A stretch of DNA of 64,000 nt, taken from assembly GCF_040954835.1 (NCBI RefSeq), contig NC_090696.1, positions 72,105,722-72,169,721 on the forward strand, given 5' to 3'. The notes below the pieces were generated by a model that did not search any database, was not told the DNA's origin, and saw only the letters and a list, made by a program, of their open reading frames with translations. The DNA comes from Lepisosteus oculatus. Lineage: Eukaryota; Chordata; Actinopteri; Semionotiformes; Lepisosteidae. Positions 9,501 to 20,800 of the stretch are shown here, one piece after another. The stretch's first letter is position 1; every line of letters starts with the position of its first letter. The position numbers and the translations under genes were made by a program.

Positions 9501-12278
9501 TCACGTCTAGCCATTAGCTGACAAACCAAGATTGAAAATTGGACAATTGTGAGTCTTGTGACAGGCTGAGGAAGTAACTTCCTTCTCACCTTCTAAAGGA
9601 ATTGCTTAAGCAAAGGTGATGGTGATAGGAGTTTAGGATTCACACACATAGCTGGTGTTAGTAAAGCTTAGATTCATGGGTTTGTGTGTTCTTCAGAAGA
9701 CTTTGATTTCAATTCCTGTTTTGACTGAGCTGTTGGATATTATTACTAAATCATATTTCAATAATTTATGACCAGTAAGGAACTAATTTCTGTAATATAT
9801 CCTTATGCTATGCATATCCTTATGGTGTGCAATATAGTAACACATGGCTTACTGATTACATGGAGCCTTTAATAATATTTTAATGTTAACTGTGCTTTTG
9901 ATTACAAATTCTAGGTCGTGGAAGAGCACAGGGCAGCAAGTGTATCCTTGTTTCAAGTGAAAAAGCACGCATCGAGAAGGAACAGTTAAATATACTCCGG
10001 GAAAAGATTATGGACAAAGCTGTCAATAATTTACAGCTATCTAGAGAGGCCATGCTTCCTAAGGTACCAGTTTTACAGTGCATTAATATTGTTTGCTGTT
10101 TATTGTGATACCCATGTATGTGGTTCGATATTGGATTGGTTATGTATATAGACCTGGATTTATGCACTCAGTTACCTCTGATTTCCACTCCAGTGTTTCG
10201 TACTTTATTGCCGATATTGTTTGCTTTTTAATTTGATTCAAAGTTGAGAGTTTGCAAAACATTTAAAAAGTTACAGTCTTTAACTGAATGAGTAATTGCT
10301 GTTTATTTTTTGTAAGATTTATAATCAATTCTTTGTGTCCTGTTTTAACTCCTGTCACACTTACAGGTTATACATTTATACTATAGTATATCATCATTCT
10401 TTGAAGGAAAATATACTGTATATAATAAAGAGATGTTTTTATCATCATCTTTATTATTATGATGGTGGTGTATTCAAAGAACACTGCTCTATATTCTTCC
10501 TCATTAATTAGCTGCACTGTGTTCTATGTAATGAATTCTCTGTGTTGAAGGAGACTATAGCACTGTCAGACTCACTCACCTGTAGTATTTTTGTACTGGT
10601 GGTTATAAGCAACAGTGATGGAAAGCAGATGCAAAATATAAAATATTAAATATATTAAACCTAAAGGATTGCTAAGTGACATTTTTAGATGTCTGGTAAG
10701 AATGTTACTTCACCATTCCAAGTGACCAAAAAAAGAGGCAGTTTTTGGTTGATAAAAAATTCACAGATTTGTTAAAGTTCTTGCATCCTGTTTCAGATTG
10801 ATATTCTTCAAAGAGAAGACAAGAAAATACGTGATTATATCAATTCAGCCCCACAAATGCCCAGAACAAGTGAAAGCTTTGAACTCCTTTGCTCAAAATG
10901 CAAGAGCATGATGTGTTTTTCTGATGATTTGAGAGTACTACGGGTAAGGAATAATGAGAGGATTAAAATAATTTAAAATTAATACTTAACATTGTTATTG
11001 GACTAATGCACTTTACAGTATATAAACAGTAGCATAGAAAAATAATGATTTTCAGTGGAACATATTTATTAGAAGTCATTGTGTGTAGTTCAGTGTCTCT
11101 TTTATTGATTTTTCATTTTGTTAAATTTATAATTCTCCATTTTCAATTTATGACAACAACCAGCAATTATAATGTACCATGAACAGAAATTCTATGAACC
11201 GTGCATATGCCATGTATGGTACTGAATCTGTACACGTTAGTTTAGGAAGCCATTTATAAATGCACACATCTACTGACCCCCCCTGTCAGACATCTCTTTA
11301 TCAGGAGCTTTTGTTGTTGAGCTCAGCTCAGTTTTCAGTTCATCAGGAATTTTTGGGGGGCACATTTGCCGGACAACATTAACTAAACTAAGACCTGCAT
11401 GTAAGAAAGTAAAGTTCCAACCATCATCAGGGCAGTTGTTTGAGTGCACTTGCACACTGTGGGGGGCTAGCTGAACTACCTGGACCGTTGTAAAAAATGT
11501 GTAGTGCCCACATGGCGTTATTACTCATTTAATCCATCCATCCATTTTCTAAGCGCTTCTTCCACTGAGGGGTCATGGGAGACCAGAGGCATATCTCTGA
11601 AAAAAAAACAGGCACAGGGCAGGACACACCCTGGACAGGATGCCAGTCCATCGCAGAGCATACCCAGGCACAGACACGCACTCACATCAGGGCCAGAGGC
11701 TAGTTAACTTATCAGTATCTCTTTGGAGAGTGGGAAGAAACTGGAGCGCTCGAGTGGAAAACCCACATGAAAACAGGGAGAACATGCAAGCTCCACGCAG
11801 ACCGCCCCCCGGGTCTGGAATACAACTTAAGGTCTCAGCCCTGTGAGGCAGCAATGCTAAACAATGTGCCACCATGCTGCCCTACTCCTTTATGATATTT
11901 GTTATTCTTTCCAGATGCACGAAAAGTAATCTTTCTACTGTTTGTCTCTAGGAGTCACACCACGTCGTTCTGAACAAAATATTTTTTGAACGGTGCATCA
12001 CGAAGCCCCACGACAAGCCCAGGACCTACGATGGATTTAGTAAGAAGATGAAGATGTTCTGCAAGAATTGCAAGTTCGACTGGGGCATAGTGGGCTCCTA
12101 CATGCACATCAACGACCTGCCCGTCATCAAAATAGAAAGCTTCGTGGCTAAAAACTGCGTGACAAATCAGCAGTTTTGTTTCAAAAAATGGAGGTATGTC
12201 ACATTCAGAATGAAAGAATTTGATCTATCAGAAATACGTCCTGACCACTTGTCATTAATGAGTAACTTGCAGTTATAG
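282..12278 (+). CDS. rigi: RIG-I-like RNA helicase (RIG-I), 3' part of gene, 11 exons
   Basis: This is the cytosolic sensor of 5'-triphosphate double-stranded RNA that signals through MAVS to type I interferon. Coding exons: 282-534, 1710-1872, 3685-3786, 3913-4070, 5044-5179, 5743-5891, 6340-6430, 8490-8660, 9915-10063, 10797-10943 and 11952-12278. They give about 614 codons plus a stop, and all phases agree. In order I see helicase motif II DECH (436-447), motif III TAS after GL (1716-1730), the helical insertion ending in [10 protein letters not shown], motif IV-like VLFVRTRAL, motif [12 protein letters not shown] (8561-8593) and motif VI Q-VRGRGRA split by an intron. The C-terminal domain has zinc ligands CSKC (10890-10901) and CKNC (12060-12071) and a VIKIESF RNA-binding strand. 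Resemblance to mammalian RIG-I, rather than MDA5 or LGP2, is clear in the insertion domain and CTD. The CARDs and motifs I-Ib lie upstream of the window. The gene looks functional. Confidence 0.95.
535..1709. other. rigi intron
   Basis: AT-rich intron. I see no coding segment or classifiable repeat in it. Donor gtacag, acceptor gatgagtag. Confidence 0.6.
1710..1872 (+). CDS. rigi: rigi exon with motif III
   Basis: It starts [11 protein letters not shown], the motif III region that follows PQ in RIG-I. It then runs through the [18 protein letters not shown] helix to VNIPEK, ending in phase 1 before gtaaca. Confidence 0.93.
1873..3684. other. rigi intron containing a decayed LINE
   Basis: The 5' 650 bases show nothing I can classify. 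About 2570-3130 is a LINE reverse transcriptase remnant (listed separately). From 3130 to 3684 the LINE similarity fades. Confidence 0.6.
2570..3130 (+). mobile_element. Degenerate non-LTR retrotransposon (LINE) reverse transcriptase fragment
   Basis: Broken frames translate to typical fish LINE RT segments. These are a YRPVALTS-like segment near 2585, [15 protein letters not shown] around 2810, and [13 protein letters not shown] at 2949-2987. The catalytic FADDTTVVG starts at 3042. The frame shifts near 2850 and again after about 3090, and there is an in-frame stop near 2715, so it cannot be active. The motifs fit the Jockey/L2/CR1/Rex group; I cannot fix the clade by eye. It lies in the sense orientation of rigi. 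Confidence 0.8.
3685..3786 (+). CDS. rigi: rigi exon (start of helical insertion)
   Basis: Acceptor ttctttcgaag, donor AG/gtaact. It encodes [19 protein letters not shown] and [14 protein letters not shown], matching the RIG-I segment KFFRKVE through ESLAKRI. It starts with two bases and ends in phase 1. The next intron is only 126 bases. Confidence 0.9.
3913..4070 (+). CDS. rigi: rigi exon ([10 protein letters not shown] segment)
   Basis: It starts at actccc after cgtcag, completing GAC (D) from the previous exon, and reads [19 protein letters not shown] onward to NYTEHLR before the strong donor gtgagt. A second acceptor with a better pyrimidine tract (tttttttacag, ending at 3878) lies 34 bases upstream but would put a stop three codons in, so I chose 3913. 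Confidence 0.9.
4071..5043. other. rigi intron
   Basis: AT-rich intron with no classifiable repeat. Donor gtgagt, acceptor ctctttacag. Confidence 0.6.
5044..5179 (+). CDS. rigi: rigi exon (helical insertion, 3' half)
   Basis: It encodes [38 protein letters not shown] and ITAFFD, closely matching the RIG-I helical insertion domain. It ends in phase 1 before gtatgt. Confidence 0.93.
5180..5742. other. rigi intron
   Basis: Short intron of 563 bases with no recognisable element. It ends in ctgacag. An upstream tctctag at 5710 is out of phase. Confidence 0.6.
5743..5891 (+). CDS. rigi: rigi exon (pincer / start of helicase domain 2)
   Basis: It encodes [40 protein letters not shown] and FVRTRALAE. 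This is the pincer helix followed by the motif IV strand of RecA-like domain 2. It ends in phase 0 before gtaaga. Confidence 0.93.
5892..6339. other. rigi intron with possible SINE remnant
   Basis: Around 6185-6290 the sequence (for example agatgccagtccatc) resembles an antisense copy of the tRNA-derived SINE seen at 11.5 kb, but it is too decayed to be sure. The rest is unclassified. Confidence 0.4.
6340..6430 (+). CDS. rigi: rigi exon (helicase domain 2)
   Basis: Acceptor cttgggacag. It encodes [20 protein letters not shown] and [10 protein letters not shown], matching RIG-I ALKNWIEGN through GRGKTNQNT. It ends in phase 1 before gtctgt. Confidence 0.93.
6595..7176 (+). mobile_element. 5S rRNA-derived SINE (SINE3 class) with Deu-like core and LINE-type tail
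   Basis: The head reproduces the internal 5S rRNA promoter. There is an A-box-like gaagctcagcagg (6639-6651), GCCTGG (IE) at 6657-6662, and a C-box tggatgggagacc at 6671-6683. A central region follows with ctgccgtcccatcatccagg and a run of gtggtggtgg, typical of Deu-type SINEs. The tail is cgctatataagtgtaagcaa plus about nine ATT units (7153-7180), as in L2/CR1-mobilised SINEs. A 7-bp direct repeat attactt (6588-6594 and 7177-7183) is a candidate target-site duplication. The length of about 580 bp fits a full-length copy. Confidence 0.85.
8329..8460 (+). mobile_element. 3' fragment of tRNA-derived (V-SINE-like) SINE
   Basis: It contains ccctgcgatggactggtgtc, ccatccagggtgcaccctgcc and the end gctagaaaatggatga. 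This is the 3' half of the family seen full-length at 11531-11885. The 5' half is missing. Confidence 0.7.
8490..8660 (+). CDS. rigi: rigi exon with helicase motif V
   Basis: Acceptor tttttccag. It encodes [18 protein letters not shown], then [20 protein letters not shown] (motif V) and [14 protein letters not shown], with the start of motif VI at the donor AGAG/gtaaga. It ends in phase 1. Confidence 0.95.
8661..9914. other. rigi intron
   Basis: AT-rich intron. The only notable item is a CTCF-like motif at 9415-9428. I see no classifiable repeat. Confidence 0.6.
9415..9428 (+). promoter_or_regulatory. CTCF-like motif
   Basis: The sequence CCACAAGGTGGCAG matches 13 of 14 positions of the CTCF core CCASYAGRKGGCRS. 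Short motifs occur by chance, so occupancy is unproven. Confidence 0.35.
9915..10063 (+). CDS. rigi: rigi exon with helicase motif VI
   Basis: It completes motif VI ([10 protein letters not shown]) and continues [20 protein letters not shown] into the bridging helix, ending REAMLPK before gtacca. The arginine-rich QxRGRGR signature is intact across the junction. Confidence 0.94.
10064..10796. other. rigi intron
   Basis: AT-rich intron. Nothing identifiable apart from short ATT-rich stretches near 10435-10460. Confidence 0.6.
10797..10943 (+). CDS. rigi: rigi exon (start of C-terminal regulatory domain)
   Basis: It encodes [20 protein letters not shown] and [24 protein letters not shown] (10890-10901) supplies the first two zinc ligands of the CTD. 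Phase 0 at both ends; donor CGG/gtaagg. Confidence 0.94.
10944..11951. other. last rigi intron with antisense SINE
   Basis: It carries a full-length SINE in reverse orientation at 11531-11885. The remainder (10944-11530) is AT-rich and unclassified. Confidence 0.6.
11531..11885 (-). mobile_element. Full-length tRNA-derived SINE (V-SINE-like), antisense
   Basis: Read on the minus strand it begins ggcagcatggtggcacattg (A-box region). It continues through a tRNA-like head with gctgcctcacagggctgag, then cttgcatgttctccctg and gcgatggactggcatcctgt. It ends gcttagaaaatggatggatg with a short GGAT-type tail at 11531. This is the commonest SINE type in the window (also at 8.3, 27.8 and 30.1 kb). Assignment to V-SINEs is from recall of the central domain. 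Confidence 0.75.
11952..12278 (+). CDS. rigi: rigi last exon (CTD, stop)
   Basis: Acceptor tgtctctag. It encodes [33 protein letters not shown] (second zinc pair) and [13 protein letters not shown], ending [18 protein letters not shown] followed by a 13-residue tail and TAG at 12276-12278. A gtatgt after KKWR is not used as a donor, because the downstream residues match the RIG-I C-terminus directly. The C-terminal tail is longer than in mammals. Confidence 0.94.
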   Translation, partial: ESHHVVLNKIFFERCITKPHDKPRTYDGFSKKMKMFCKNCKFDWGIVGSYMHINDLPVIKIESFVAKNCVTNQQFCFKKWRYVTFRMKEFDLSEIRPDHLSLMSNLQL

Positions 12279-13227
12279 ACATCAAATCATGAAAAGCAAA
12301 GATCATTTTAATGAATCTTCAGGAGTTGCTCTGATTTAACCATTTTAAAAGCAAAGTTGTGAAGGAGCCTTGAACCTGGAAGTAGCATGGGATTATACAT
12401 TTTATGATAGGTAATGCCATTGAATCTTGATTGACATCACATTTGAATTCACACTACAAAGCATTATTTAACACTTTTTGCACACAGATTGCTTTTCACC
12501 TGTGTTGTTTGCGTTACTGTTTTGCACATGCTAGAAGTTGTTGTCGTTCCTGTAACAAATAATGGTAGCACTTAAAAAACACATACAGTACAGAAAAAGA
12601 CACAGCACAATGAAGGCTCTTTGAACATAACCTATCTCTGAACGATTGCCTTATCCTTGTCTAGTGCAGGGTATTCTCCATTACAGATTGTGAGTGAGGC
12701 TATGTAATGTCCTTAAATGATTTGTTTATTTCTGGCATTTTTTATGAATAGATGTATTTACATTACTTTCTGCATTTAGATTCTGAATATATATGGTATG
12801 CTGAAGTTCTGACTGCAGAAATGCAAGATAACCATAACTGAACAGTTCACTGGTCATCTTCTATATGACAACTTGCGTATTGATCCCTGTTCTTGATTTC
12901 TGAGGTGCTTAATATTTCTGTACATCTGTACTTAGTAGCCACACTGCTGAGAGACCTTAAACATGCTTTGGGGTTGTTTAAAATGTATCATTGGAAATCC
13001 TGCATGATTAAAATTCATGTTGAAATATACATTAAAAGTCTAAACTCTCTTCCATCTTGTTTGTGTTTCCTGATCATAAAATTGTTGGTAGTTTACATTT
13101 TGTAAAATGTATTAATATTTTTTTTCTGGCAATCAGCAAATTAGAAAATATATTGAGAACTGTCTTATTTTAAAATGTGGCAAATTCACGGAATGCTTTA
13201 CTTTGCAATTCAACTTGTAGTTCACAC

Positions 13228-13422
13228 AATAAAAATTAGAAAAATATTAAGGTCAGATCTGCTTAATTTCACTCCTGTTGAAACATTGAAATGTTCAGGT
13301 CAGAATGTGATGGCAGCATCTTTAGATAAAGCATTCTTCTCGATACCTCTTGCAAATCTTGATTATTGTATCGATTAGGATTTCTTTACAAAGACTTAGA
13401 TTTACCATATTTGAGGAATAAA
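13228..13422 (+). terminator. Candidate rigi polyadenylation signals
   Basis: AATAAA hexamers lie at 13228-13233 and 13417-13422, about 0.95-1.15 kb after the rigi stop. Which is used cannot be told from sequence. Confidence 0.3.
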
Positions 13423-14589
13423 CAGTTTCCTCTCTACCTGTAAATGTTATTTCTTAAGAACAAAAGGGCCAATATTGATATGTTCTCCAGCCGATAAGCT
13501 GATAGTTCTGTACAACATCTTACTATAAGTATTACAATCAAGGGAGGTGGTAAAATTAATACACTGGTGGTAAAAAAAAATACAAATTTTGTGTGCTTGA
13601 AATGAACAACCTAACAAGAACAGGGGAATCTTTGTGAAAACTTTCCTGTCATCAAAATATAAACAAGCAACGGGAGCATGGCAAGATAGGTTAGGACATC
13701 AGCTACCAGTGTGTTTTCCTCTCCCAATCAGTAGCACTTTACAATAAGGTTGCGATATTAAGGGTTTATAAATGCTCTTAATACTAAACTAACAAGGATT
13801 CACAGTTTATTGAAAATGGACAAAGTATGAATTAAGGATTAACAAAGGAGTTCTTAGGCCTTTATTAACTGTGATTTTCAATCTTCGTTAAATCCTATTC
13901 CTGGTACAGTGCTCATCCTTTAGTAACCGTGTTAAAAACAGAACTGAAGATTTTTTTAAACGTAGCAAGTGCCTTAAATTTTACTCTTGTAACAACATGA
14001 TCCAGAACAGGTTGAACGTGGGAAATCCAGCAAAACGAAACTTGGCTGCGAATCAGCTGTGCATTCTTCGCGAAGAACAGTCCAATTGTACTCTCGTTTT
14101 ACATTGCGGGGTTAAATATATGACTGAAAAAAAACACATACCAACGTGATTACTATGAAAAACAACGTGAAAAATGATGTTAAAGAAATACAAAAGGAGG
14201 GGGGCATTTAATTCGATCAGATAATTAGTGTATCTAGGAATACGTTACAAACCATAAAATAATTCTTCGACAGCATTTCACAAAAAAGCGTCTCGATTGT
14301 GTCCAATTAAATGATACCAAAAAGTTCAACAACATCTTTTATGTGTATTATTTTCTCTCGTGATTGTAATGAATGAGCGAATATAACCAGATGCTTTTGT
14401 CTTTTGACGGTGTTTTTTTTCAGTGAGTTTTCAAACCTTGCGCAACAGACACGGGTAAAATATATAAATATATCAGAATATTCAACGATTATAAAAAGCA
14501 GGATACACATAAGGCGGGGACGACAAGTAAGAGCTACAAGTATCTGCTTGACAAGAAAATATTTATGATTTCGTACTTTGTGTGTCGCA

Positions 14590-14852
14590 AGTACCGGGCT
14601 TCATTTCAGGATGAGCGCCCCTTACAAATTCTAGCCTCCGACACGGGAGGAACCGGTTTTTAAAGCAACACGACTTAGAAATTTAGAAAGCGTTTCCCAA
14701 TTATTATTTTTTTTGGGGAGGGGAGAACTAACAAGAAACGATAAGAAGTGCGTCTACTGTAAATACCGCGCTGAACTCAATAAGCCGCATGTTTGCTTTC
14801 CGCAACACAGGAAGGAAGTAGACGTTCAGCAAGCGTTGGCTTCTCGGGAGAA
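14590..14852 (+). promoter_or_regulatory. mtap: Probable mtap promoter and 5' UTR
   Basis: This GC-richer stretch lies upstream of the mtap ATG. It contains CpGs and ETS-like cores (gggaggaaccgg near 14645; acaggaagga near 14807) and no TATA box in the expected place. An upstream ATG at 14789 opens a 10-codon out-of-frame uORF ending in TAG. Confidence 0.4.
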
Positions 14853-14879
14853 ATGGCTGCAAGCGTGCAGGAGGTTAAG
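14853..14879 (+). CDS. mtap: mtap exon 1
   Basis: It encodes MAASVQEVK, then the donor AAG/gtaatg. Human MTAP also breaks just before IGIIGG. The frame is open upstream but contains no earlier in-frame ATG. Confidence 0.9.
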
Positions 14880-17800
14880 GTAATGTGCTTCTGCTTCTGT
14901 TCAGGAATTGCATGTCTTTCCCGGCTACAAAAAGGAAAGCTACACGGAGCAAAATGTGATGTGAACGCTCGCGTTATTAAACGACACGCGTGGAGGCTAT
15001 TACCCACGCTACAAGCAAAACGGTTTAGACATAGATGCTGTTTTAATCACTTTTGGCTCTGGGATTTCTTCTTTTTTTTTGTGATGGTTGTTATGGCACA
15101 GAAAAAAAGCTGCAGGCACTCAAATCAGCCGCCGTTGCGGTTAGCCCTATGGGTGCAGTCAGTGCGGTAGACTAAGGTGTAACGTGCAGTTACTTGAACA
15201 AAAAAAAATGACTCAGTGCTTTTTTTCCCCGAAAGAGGTGGAAGGCGCCTCTTTACACGCGTTACGGTTAGCTTGTGACAGACAATGATCATGTTTGCCG
15301 GACAAAAAAAAAAATAATTCCTTTGTCCATTTCCGTCCGGCTCTGCAACGCAAGGTCTTGTTGGTCTGTACAGTAATCTCTTTGTCAGGAAGAGCTTCTT
15401 TTCCGCTTCGTGCTCTCGGTAATTGCAGGTGGACTAAACGAAGCATGCTGAAAAAACGTTATTGCCCATGCTTTACAAATTAACGCATTTTAGGCGTCCG
15501 TCAGTCTCAGTGGGGTACAAGCAAGAGTTGGGAAGGCCGGGACGCGCAGTACAAGGATCATACATCTATGGGAAGCGTTAAAAAAAAAAAACGACATCCT
15601 TGTATTAGGTTTTTCACGTTGTGTAAATAATGTAAGTCTTCTGAGGCCTGGACATGCGGTGCGCTCATACTAGGCCTCAACTCGGGTTTTGCATTGGTTT
15701 TTTTTTTTATGTAGTCATCCAATCGCGACATCCACGATTTGTTGTACAGGTAGTGTACACGGCTCTTTCTTCTTCTTTTTTCAGCATGGAATAAACCTAT
15801 TACTTGTTCCTTTGCAGCAATACTTTAGTTTTATGGTCTTTTATTTTCAAGGGCTACACAGTATCGTCTTACTGTTGAACACCCTGCTGTTTTATTTATC
15901 ATCTAGAATGCAAGTTTGCTTTACAGCAGTTGTTGTGGAGAGTGGGGGGAATCGGTGCCATTCACCCATGTGTATGAAAGCATTGTGGATCTTTATTGCA
16001 AGTTTACTAGCAGTTTTGTAGGTGTGATTTGTACAGCTTGTCTCCAGTGATAATCGGCTGTTGTAGCAAAACAAAAAGCAAACCACAGCTGTCTGGGACG
16101 AAGTGCTACATGCCTGTGAGGCAAACTGAGAATTTGCTCAACCCCATGCCTATTTACTGATGCTGATAATTACGCATGGATCCTGCCAGTAGTTCTTTAT
16201 ACACCTCGATAATTACCCGTTGATTTGGGTTTTCCCCTGTTTGACTAATTTAACATCTACAATACCTAAGTGTGTCATCAGTCACCGCCTTGGTAACCCT
16301 GTAGCTCAAGGGTTTACCTTTGCCAGAAATATCTGTAAATCGAAGGATTCGTATTTTATGACAGACGTCAATGAGACGTTGCCTCCCCCCAAGCCTTAAA
16401 AAGAAAGATTCTCTTTTTGCATTACTTTTTACTAACAGGTTTAAGGAAATAAATCAAAATATAAACTGTAACATTTTTAAATGTTGTTTCCTACTTTTAC
16501 AATATACAAAGGACTTAATTTACAGTAACATCAAACTTATATTAAGGCTACATTGGCCGTCTGATAAGATCCACAGTCTTGTATCTCTTTATATTTGCTA
16601 TGGCACCTGATTTTGTATGCACAGTTAACTTTGAAAAGAGCCCATAGAAAATGGTGTTTTTCAAAGCTGCCAGATTAAGGAATGCATTAAAGCATGACTT
16701 GACATATGTGAATCATTCACAGTGCGCAGTTCTTCTTCTTTATAATTGTACCTTGGGATTGCTGCCAAATATTACCTACAAGAAACCAAAACAGGATAAA
16801 AGACGCGTTCTTTGGGTTCAAATGTTGGTGATGAACTGGTGTTTATTGGAATAATTCCAGGTTCCTGTGGTCTACTTTTAGGAGGTGTATTATTAAAAGG
16901 CTTTTTATTAGGTAAAGATTTAAGAGGAAATTCTGTTATTGAACTCTCTTCAAATGTTTAAAATACAGTCACCTCCAAGGATATCCTGTGTACTTGTATT
17001 TGAGACCTAAAGCACGCCACTGAGTAATTATCATTTTATTATATGACTGGTTAAATGTCAGGTTCTGCTTATAGGGCCAGAGGTCCTGTATTGCTAAGTG
17101 AATGGAGAACACAAGACAGTTTCTACTCTTCACTGTTGCTGTTTTGAGATTAAGCATTAAGGGAGAGGACTTGAGGGTGTAATGGCATTTTCCATGTTAG
17201 GGATTGTAATCCATTACTGACATTCATTCGACTGCCACCAGCACTATGATTTCATTTTGCGGTATCTCCTTCCAAATTTATGTGCCCTAAAATAGTTTTG
17301 TTTGTTCAAAATGTACAGATGTTTTTAATGGGCATTTAAGGAAGTTTTACTGTTTGAATCTGCATGATTCCTTTATTCCAATTGTACAGTCTTCAACTTT
17401 GCCTCCTTATTTAAAGTGATGGAAATTTGGGGGCCAAGACGAGATGAAGGCAAAATGATAGTTGCTGTCAGTGCTGTGTGTTTTGATGGATTTTCTTCTA
17501 TCACTATATGTATGTTATGTATGAGTCACTGTAGTAGTTAGTGGCTTCCTTTCCCAGATTTGCAAAATCAGATTTTCCAGGGCATGAGGCTGTGATCACC
17601 TGTTTCTGCCAGGTACCAGCCTATCCACCTGTTTTTTCACCTGAAGTGAATCAAGTGAGCTTCATTGCAGACACACCTGACTTTCACTCACCTTGACATT
17701 TTTTAGCACCTTAGCTGAAAGCAAGCTGCAGGTTATTTCAAAGGGCGGGCAGCTTCTGCTAAATGGGTGCTTTTCAAGAACTCTCCTTAAGGTAAAAGCT

Positions 17801-20800
17801 GCCGTCTCAAGTACATTGTGGAACAGGAAGTTTAGAGCAAGTGTTTTTAACCGCAGACACGAATATTGGTAGCCTCTGTCCCATATTATTCACTATTTCT
17901 TTAAGCATACTGTCACATCCCTTAAAACTGCAACATATTTATAAAGTGAGTCATAAAGTTATTACCAGGAGTTTACCTGTTTTTTTAGCAGGTAGGCAGA
18001 CATTTTATTGAGCAGAGATGACATGGTTAAATCCATTGTGCTGCTTAGCTTTTGTCGTCGATACGGATGATCAACAGGGCACCTGCTGTAAAAGTCACAG
18101 TAGATCAATAGTCTAGTAGAGTGTATGTCTGCTGTTGAAAGCAGTATAAGCTGTATATACAGTGTAGAGTAAAAGTATGTCCATCCCCTTGAGATTTTTT
18201 GGTTGAACATATTAGACATATTTGACCTTCACCGGATTGTCAGCAAGTCTTAATAGTAGATAACCACATTTCACAAATGACACAAATAATTCTAGTTTGT
18301 ACTTTTTTTTAAATCATCCAGCTTGTGGCCTCCCCTTTTGCAACAATATCTTGAATTAAATGTTCCCTGTAGGAGCTGATCAGGCTTTCACGTTGCCTCG
18401 GAAGAATTCTGGCCCAGTCGTCCTTTACAGAACTGCTTCAGCTCCGTGATGTTGGAGGGCTGTCTTTTAGGCACAGATCTCTTTCAGTCTCGGTGCAGCA
18501 CCTCTATGAGGCTTAGGTCTCAGCTTAGACTTGGCTGTTTCAAAATCCTAAATTTCTTCTTTCTGGGATGTTATGTCATAGATTTGCTAATGTGTTTTGG
18601 CTCATTTTTCTCCTGTTGCATGATCTAGTTTTGGATCAGCTCTAGCTAGCGAGCAGATAGTCTGACATTTTTCTCTGAAATACTCTAGTATGGTATGGAA
18701 TTTGTGGTAGATTCCATGATAGCAAGGCATCCAGGCCACAAGGCAGTGAAGCAGGCCCAAACCCCCGTCTACTTAATCGCTGGTATAAGATCCTTCTGTC
18801 AGAGTTCTTGGCAGTGTTTGTTTTTTGCCAAATTTGATATTTTAAACCACAAAATCTTAAAAGAGAATGTGTCTGCTGTCGTGAGGATTTGACACCAGCA
18901 GTTCATTGTGAAATATCTTTGGCTGCCCTCCACTTGACTGGCTTTTATCAAACCAGGTTTTGGTGTGGCAAGCTGGATTCAAGCTCCCTACCTATCTCAT
19001 GCCACAGCTGTGTCTGTGGTGACAGTTATCCAAGGCATTAAATCATTACACTGAGATTCCCCACTATCTAAAAATACCTTGCACAATGTTTCTTTTTCCT
19101 CTTGGAGTTGTATAATTTTGATTAGGAAAGAAAGAAATTATTGTGTGGTTTGTGCTTTCAGAACATTAAATGCAGTCATATGTGACATCCAAGCTTGTGA
19201 GTATTAGCTGAAGTATCAGAATGAGGACTCAGGAACACTGACATAAAATGTCTTAAACCTTATTCGTCCGCTGTTCATTTGACTGTGCTTTCTGTTCTGG
19301 GCTGAATCAGGTCTTTGTTAATGATCACAACAGGCCCTTAAATCCCAGCGGACCATTCCTGGTTGTAGCTGGAAAGAGATCTGCATTTGTTTGTCTTTAT
19401 TCCAGAACTTTCCTCTGCAATTTCCAGACTTTCTATGTGACCTTATTACATACTGGGATGAACACTATCTTTAAGCGTGCATAAAAGAAAATACATCAAG
19501 TTATTCTTTCTGCGTGAAGCACCTGAAAGAGGTACACACTTTACAGGCCTTTGCTTGCAGTGATAGAATGGCTTGTCCCTCTGAAATTATGTAATTCTTG
19601 GCTTCATATTCTTAGGCTCTGATTGTTCTTGAGCGTTATTGAAGTTTATCGCTAACATTTGGTTTTAATTTGGGTGTCACCTTTCAGTCACTGTCAGGTT
19701 GGAGTGTTTACTTTTCTGCAGACATTTGTTTTAAACTTGCATGGGGGTGTTATGATTCACCCATGTAAAGACGAGTTCCAAGGAACCACATATGCAAAAC
19801 ATTATAGACCCCCTGATGTATTTCACAGTGCGCGAGAGTGAGAAACAGCCCCATATTGTTTTACGTTTTTTTTCCCCCCAACAGAAAATACTAGAAAATA
19901 CTGGTGGCTCTTGAACAGCTGTGTGCTGCTTCTCGGGAGAATTAGGCTCACAGCTGGTGGAAGGAACAGCACAGCCCAGCTCAGCCTGGTTGTATCTAGA
20001 CTACTGGATTTATCTGATCTATTGTGGATACCTTGACCATTTCAGCAACTCAGGAGCCCTGCCACAAAAGACTGAATTCTAGTTTGGTTTTAAACTGTGT
20101 CTTTATAAACAATGGAAATCATTTTTCAACACAAATGTTATCCTAATTTGCTGTTTTGCTCCATAAAGTGTTTTCTATTTTAAAAAAATCCATAACAAAA
20201 AATGAATGAAATGAACAAATGAAGTGAATGAAATAAAAATGAACAAGTATACAGTGGGTGCAGAAATATTGACTCCATTGAATTTTGCCACATTTTGTTG
20301 TGTTGCAACCAGAAAACCCGTTACACTTTTTACATTTTTTCCCTTTAGATCCATGCTACATCCTCTACAATATCACTGTGTTTAAAAGTTTGGAGCTAAA
20401 AAATGAATTAGTTAAAAATAAAATCCCGAAAAATCTTCATTGGAAAAATATTCACCCCCTTAGCATTCAGTCCTTGATAAGCTCTGCCTCAACCTTCAGA
20501 ATTGGTGATTTGACCATATGTTGATTGGAATCCACCTGTGTGCAATTAAAGTGGAAGACCATTTAGATTGAACATGCATGTCTTTCTAAGGTTAAATACA
20601 CCTGTCTGTGTTACAGGCACTCGTCAGGTGAGGGATATAAAATATTTCACTGCACTGCGTATCCCACAGAGCCTTGTTAAATCAATTATCAGGAAGTGAA
20701 GGAAACTAATAAAAAAAACTCCTCAGAACCTTCGACAACCAGGTCATCTGCCAAATCTCAGCAGCTGGGCAAGAAGGACTTTGGTCAGAGAAGCAGTCAA

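Larger units (their letters stand above)
12279..14852. other. rigi 3' UTR and rigi-mtap intergenic region
   Basis: The rigi 3' UTR starts here. AATAAA signals occur at 13228-13233 and 13417-13422, and ATTAAA occurs earlier. From about 14580 CpG density rises towards the mtap start. I see no gene or clear transposon. Confidence 0.5.

Noticed and set aside
1-12278. rigi as a pseudogene
   Set aside because: All eleven exons have GT-AG borders with matching phases, no internal stops and intact helicase and zinc motifs.
14789-14852. N-terminal extension of mtap upstream of 14853
   Set aside because: The in-frame upstream sequence has only TTG, no ATG; the ATG at 14789 is out of frame and ends after 10 codons.
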